Of a stretch of 8,571 nucleotides of DNA, positions 6,259 through 8,571 are shown piece by piece. The position numbers and the translations under genes were made by a program. Where the stretch lies: positions 1 through 8,571 of the forward strand of contig JAFMSA010000143.1 in NCBI GenBank assembly GCA_017353855.1, in the 5' to 3' direction. The notes under the pieces are model-generated. The model searched no databases. It was given only the letters and a program-made list of their open reading frames with translations, and had not been told where the DNA came from. The stretch's first letter is position 1, and the number at the start of each line of letters is the position of its first letter. The DNA comes from Alphaproteobacteria bacterium. Its GTDB lineage: Bacteria; Pseudomonadota; Alphaproteobacteria; ATCC43930; CGMCC-115725.

Positions 6259-6920
6259 ACGGGCTCGACATTGCGATTATCGCCGTAATCGTGTTCTCGG
6301 GGGTTTTTGCGTTCGCGCGTGGCATTGTGCGCGAAACGCTGTCGATCGCCGCCTGGGCCGGCGCGGCGGTGGTTACGCTCTACGGCTTCGATTACACCTA
6401 CGGAATGATCCTCAGATTTGTCTCGACCCCGCTCCTTGCCGATTTGATCGCGGGCGCCGGATTGTTCCTGATCAGCCTCATCGTGCTGACGATAATCACC
6501 GGCTACCTTGCGCGTTTCCTGCAGGCGGGCGCCCTTTCGCCGATCGACCGCACGCTTGGACTGATTTTTGGCTTGGCGCGAGGCGCGGTTCTCGTCTCGC
6601 TCGCCTATCTCGTGGTCGATGTGAGCCTCCCGCAGAACGACCGGCCGGGCTGGATCAAGCAGGCGAAAAGCGAGCCGTTTCTTGCCAAGGGGGCAGAGAT
6701 GCTGCGCAATGCGCTGCCTGAGTCGCTGCAGGTGAAGAGTGCCGCCGCGGCCGACGAGGCGCATCGCACATTCGACCGGGCGCAGGATGCCCAGCGCGCG
6801 ATGCGGGCGCTGTCGAGTCCGGGACCCCCCGCGCCGGCGAAGCCCGGGCAAACATCCTCCCCGGGATACAAGCCTGCCGAGCGGCGTGACATGGACAGGC
6901 TCATGGAGAACGCGCGATAG
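6255..6920 (+). CDS. cvpA: CvpA family inner-membrane protein
   Basis: CvpA is named from colicin V production in E. coli. Its molecular role is not settled, though it has been linked to envelope stress and bile tolerance, and it is often found next to purF. This copy has 221 residues. Predicted membrane helices lie at about 3-23, 28-46, 62-84 and 101-122. Family landmarks are GLDIAIIAVIVFSGVFAFARG near the N terminus and SPIDRTLGLIFGLARG before the fourth helix. The remaining 100 residues are soluble: an Ala/charged, probably helical section (about 140-185), then a Pro/Gly/Ser-rich stretch (about 187-206) and a charged end. ATG 6255 overlaps the radA stop as ATGA, so translation is probably coupled. 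purF follows after 74 bases. Confidence 0.9.
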   Translation: MNGLDIAIIAVIVFSGVFAFARGIVRETLSIAAWAGAAVVTLYGFDYTYGMILRFVSTPLLADLIAGAGLFLISLIVLTIITGYLARFLQAGALSPIDRTLGLIFGLARGAVLVSLAYLVVDVSLPQNDRPGWIKQAKSEPFLAKGAEMLRNALPESLQVKSAAAADEAHRTFDRAQDAQRAMRALSSPGPPAPAKPGQTSSPGYKPAERRDMDRLMENAR

Positions 6921-6981
6921 CAGCGTTGCATGGAATTCCCTCGCATTCGCTTTGTGAACGAATTATGTACCAGGTCGGAAG

Positions 6982-6987
6982 AGGAGG
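6982..6987 (+). promoter_or_regulatory. Strong Shine-Dalgarno fixing the purF start
   Basis: AGGAGG at 6982-6987 lies 7 bases before ATG 6995, the best ribosome binding site in the window. It decides between ATG 6995 and the in-frame TTG 6926 and ATG 6965, neither of which has a comparable site. Confidence 0.8.
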
Positions 6988-6994
6988 TTCGCCG

Positions 6995-8464
6995 ATGTGT
7001 GCGACCGATCCCCTGGCGACCGATCCTTCGGATGCGGATCATCTTCACGAAGAGTGCGGCGTGTTCGGCGTGTATGGCCATCCCGACGCAGCGGCGCTGA
7101 CGGCGCTCGGGCTGCACGCGTTACAGCACCGGGGCCAGGAGGCGGCCGGCATCGTGGCCTACGACGGCGAGCAGTTCAACGCGCACCGCGGAATGGGTCT
7201 CGTCAGTGACAATTTCAGTTCCAAGGAGGTCATCGGACGTCTGCCCGGCAGCGCCGCGATCGGCCATGTCCGCTACGCGACGACCGGTGAGGTCGCTCTG
7301 CGCAATGTGCAGCCGCTATTCGCCGACTTCGTCTTCGGCGGGCTCGCGATCTGTCATAACGGCAATTTGACGAATTCTTATCAGTTGCGCTGGCAGCTGG
7401 TCCGCCGGGGCAGCCTGTTCCAGTCGACGAGCGATACCGAGGTCATCGTCCACCTGATCGCGACGAGCCTCAAGAACACGGTCGTAGACCGGCTGATCGA
7501 CGCTCTGCGCCAGGTCCAGGGCGCCTATTCGCTGGTGGCCGTCTCACAGGACGAGATCATCGGCGTGCGCGATCCGTTCGGGGTGCGGCCGCTGGTTCTC
7601 GGGCGGCTCGGCGAGGCCTGGATTTTGGCTTCGGAGAGCTGCGCCCTCGACATCATCGGCGCGGAATTCGTGCGTGATGTAGAGCCGGGAGAGATCGTGA
7701 TCATCGGGGCAGGCGGGGTGTCCAGCGTGATGCCGTTCGAGCACCGCGAGAACCGTTTCTGTGTGTTCGAGCACATCTATTTCGCACGCCCCGACAGCGT
7801 CGTCGAAGGGACCAGCGTCTATGAGGCACGCAAGCGGATCGGCATCGAACTCGCTCGCGAGAGCTACGTCGACGCGGACATCGTGGTCCCGGTTCCGGAT
7901 TCCGGCGTGCCGGCGGCCATCGGCTACGCTCAGGAGTCGGGTCTGCCTTTTGAACTCGGGATCATTCGCAATCATTATGTCGGGCGAACCTTTATCGAGC
8001 CCACCGACCAGATCCGCCACCTCGGAGTCCGGTTGAAGCACAATGCGAGCCGGGCCCATCTCAACGGCAAGCGGGTGGTTCTCGTCGACGATTCGATCGT
8101 CCGCGGCACGACCTCGGTAAAGATTGTCGAGATGGTCCGGCGCGCGGGCGCGCGTGCTGTCCATATGAGGGTCTCGAGCCCGCCCACGACCCATCCCTGC
8201 TTCTACGGAATTGCTACGCCGGAACGCGGTCAGCTGCTGGCGGCGCGCTTCGACATCGACGGAATGGCCAAATACATCGGCGTCGACACTCTCGCTTTTC
8301 TGTCGATCGACGGGTTGTACCGCGCGATGGGCGAACATCGGCGCGACCGCCTGGCGCCGCGCTTCTGCGACGCCTGCTTTACCGGCGACTATCCGATCCC
8401 GCCGACCGACGCCGACGACGGCAAAGCCTCGGTGCAGCTGTCACTGCTGGCTGCGCCGGCCTGA
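6995..8464 (+). CDS. purF: Amidophosphoribosyltransferase (glutamine PRPP amidotransferase)
   Basis: PurF catalyses the first committed step of purine synthesis: PRPP + glutamine gives 5-phosphoribosylamine, glutamate and pyrophosphate. It has 489 residues. The N-terminal class II glutaminase domain carries the catalytic Cys21 in EECGVFGVYGH, with QHRGQEAAG, GHVRYATTG and ICHNGNLTN. Cys21 must be exposed by removal of a propeptide of about 20 residues. The phosphoribosyltransferase domain carries PVPDSGVPAAIGYA, the flexible loop RNHYVGRTFI and the PRPP motif VVLVDDSIVRGTTS (Asp365, Asp366). Four cysteines, Cys256 (FCVFEHIYFARPDS), Cys402 (HPCFYGI), Cys458 and Cys461 (CDAC), match the 4Fe-4S ligands of the Bacillus-type enzyme, whereas the E. 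coli type lacks the cluster. The start is set by AGGAGG 7 bases upstream. The strong own binding site suggests independent translation from cvpA. Purine feedback inhibition is expected for the family. Confidence 0.97.
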   Translation: MCATDPLATDPSDADHLHEECGVFGVYGHPDAAALTALGLHALQHRGQEAAGIVAYDGEQFNAHRGMGLVSDNFSSKEVIGRLPGSAAIGHVRYATTGEVALRNVQPLFADFVFGGLAICHNGNLTNSYQLRWQLVRRGSLFQSTSDTEVIVHLIATSLKNTVVDRLIDALRQVQGAYSLVAVSQDEIIGVRDPFGVRPLVLGRLGEAWILASESCALDIIGAEFVRDVEPGEIVIIGAGGVSSVMPFEHRENRFCVFEHIYFARPDSVVEGTSVYEARKRIGIELARESYVDADIVVPVPDSGVPAAIGYAQESGLPFELGIIRNHYVGRTFIEPTDQIRHLGVRLKHNASRAHLNGKRVVLVDDSIVRGTTSVKIVEMVRRAGARAVHMRVSSPPTTHPCFYGIATPERGQLLAARFDIDGMAKYIGVDTLAFLSIDGLYRAMGEHRRDRLAPRFCDACFTGDYPIPPTDADDGKASVQLSLLAAPA

Positions 8465-8571
8465 ACCTTATTTCGTCGATATTTGCGGCCGCGGCTGCTC
8501 GCGGGTGTCGCCTCGGTAACGGGCCGCCGGGCTGTCGTTGCGCTGACCTCGAACCCGCCTCGCACCCATCG
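8465..8571. other. Window end downstream of purF, no supported gene
   Basis: These 107 bases contain no forward start codon with a useful frame. On the - strand one frame is open from the window edge to a TAA complementary to 8468-8470, giving about 33 Arg-rich residues with no motif I recognise. It could be the 3' end of a convergent gene or chance. No hairpin followed by a T-run is visible, so no terminator for purF is called. Confidence 0.4.

Noticed and set aside
8468..8569. Convergent gene end on the - strand at the window edge
   Set aside because: Only about 33 Arg-rich codons with no recognised motif are visible. An open frame of this length is expected by chance in GC-rich DNA, so it is not called as a gene.
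1..8571. CRISPR arrays, insertion sequences, toxin-antitoxin or defence genes, tRNA genes
   Set aside because: Reading both strands gave no regularly spaced repeats, transposase motifs, tRNA-like cloverleaf or small gene pairs. All sizeable coding space is taken by recognised housekeeping genes.

Overview
The window is a gene-dense, GC-rich stretch of ordinary bacterial chromosome, with every recognised gene on the + strand. Protein motifs, very short intergenic gaps and the order dnaB - alr - (ABC pair) - radA - cvpA - purF suggest an alphaproteobacterium, possibly a Rhodospirillales-type lineage. That placement is an inference from recalled gene order and motif style, not from any search. 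I see no mobile element, CRISPR array, tRNA, rRNA or prophage gene.

Layout: (1) 1-342 is the 3' end of a cyclopropane-fatty-acid synthase-type methyltransferase gene, and its stop codon sits in the loop of a small GC hairpin. (2) 343-464 is a 122-base gap with a possible extended -10 element placed so that dnaB could be transcribed without a leader. (3) 465-4663 is a tightly packed run of dnaB (replicative helicase), alr (alanine racemase), an mlaE-type permease and an mlaF-type ATPase. Successive genes are separated by 1 base, or overlap by 7 and 4 bases. (4) 4664-4782 is a gap containing two consecutive inverted repeats. (5) 4783-6920 holds radA (recombination/repair ATPase) and cvpA (membrane protein), overlapping by 4 bases. 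(6) purF (first committed step of purine synthesis) follows at 6995-8464 behind a strong ribosome binding site. (7) 8465-8571 contains no gene I can support.

Together the genes are housekeeping: replication fork unwinding, D-alanine for peptidoglycan, phospholipid transport and modification, repair, and purine synthesis. The neighbourhood is broadly conserved in Proteobacteria. The least standard element is the mlaE-mlaF pair between alr and radA with no substrate-binding (MCE) partner gene beside it. I found no convincing evidence of a new biological system. The findings are modest: regulatory architecture, an apparently split transporter locus and some start-site questions.
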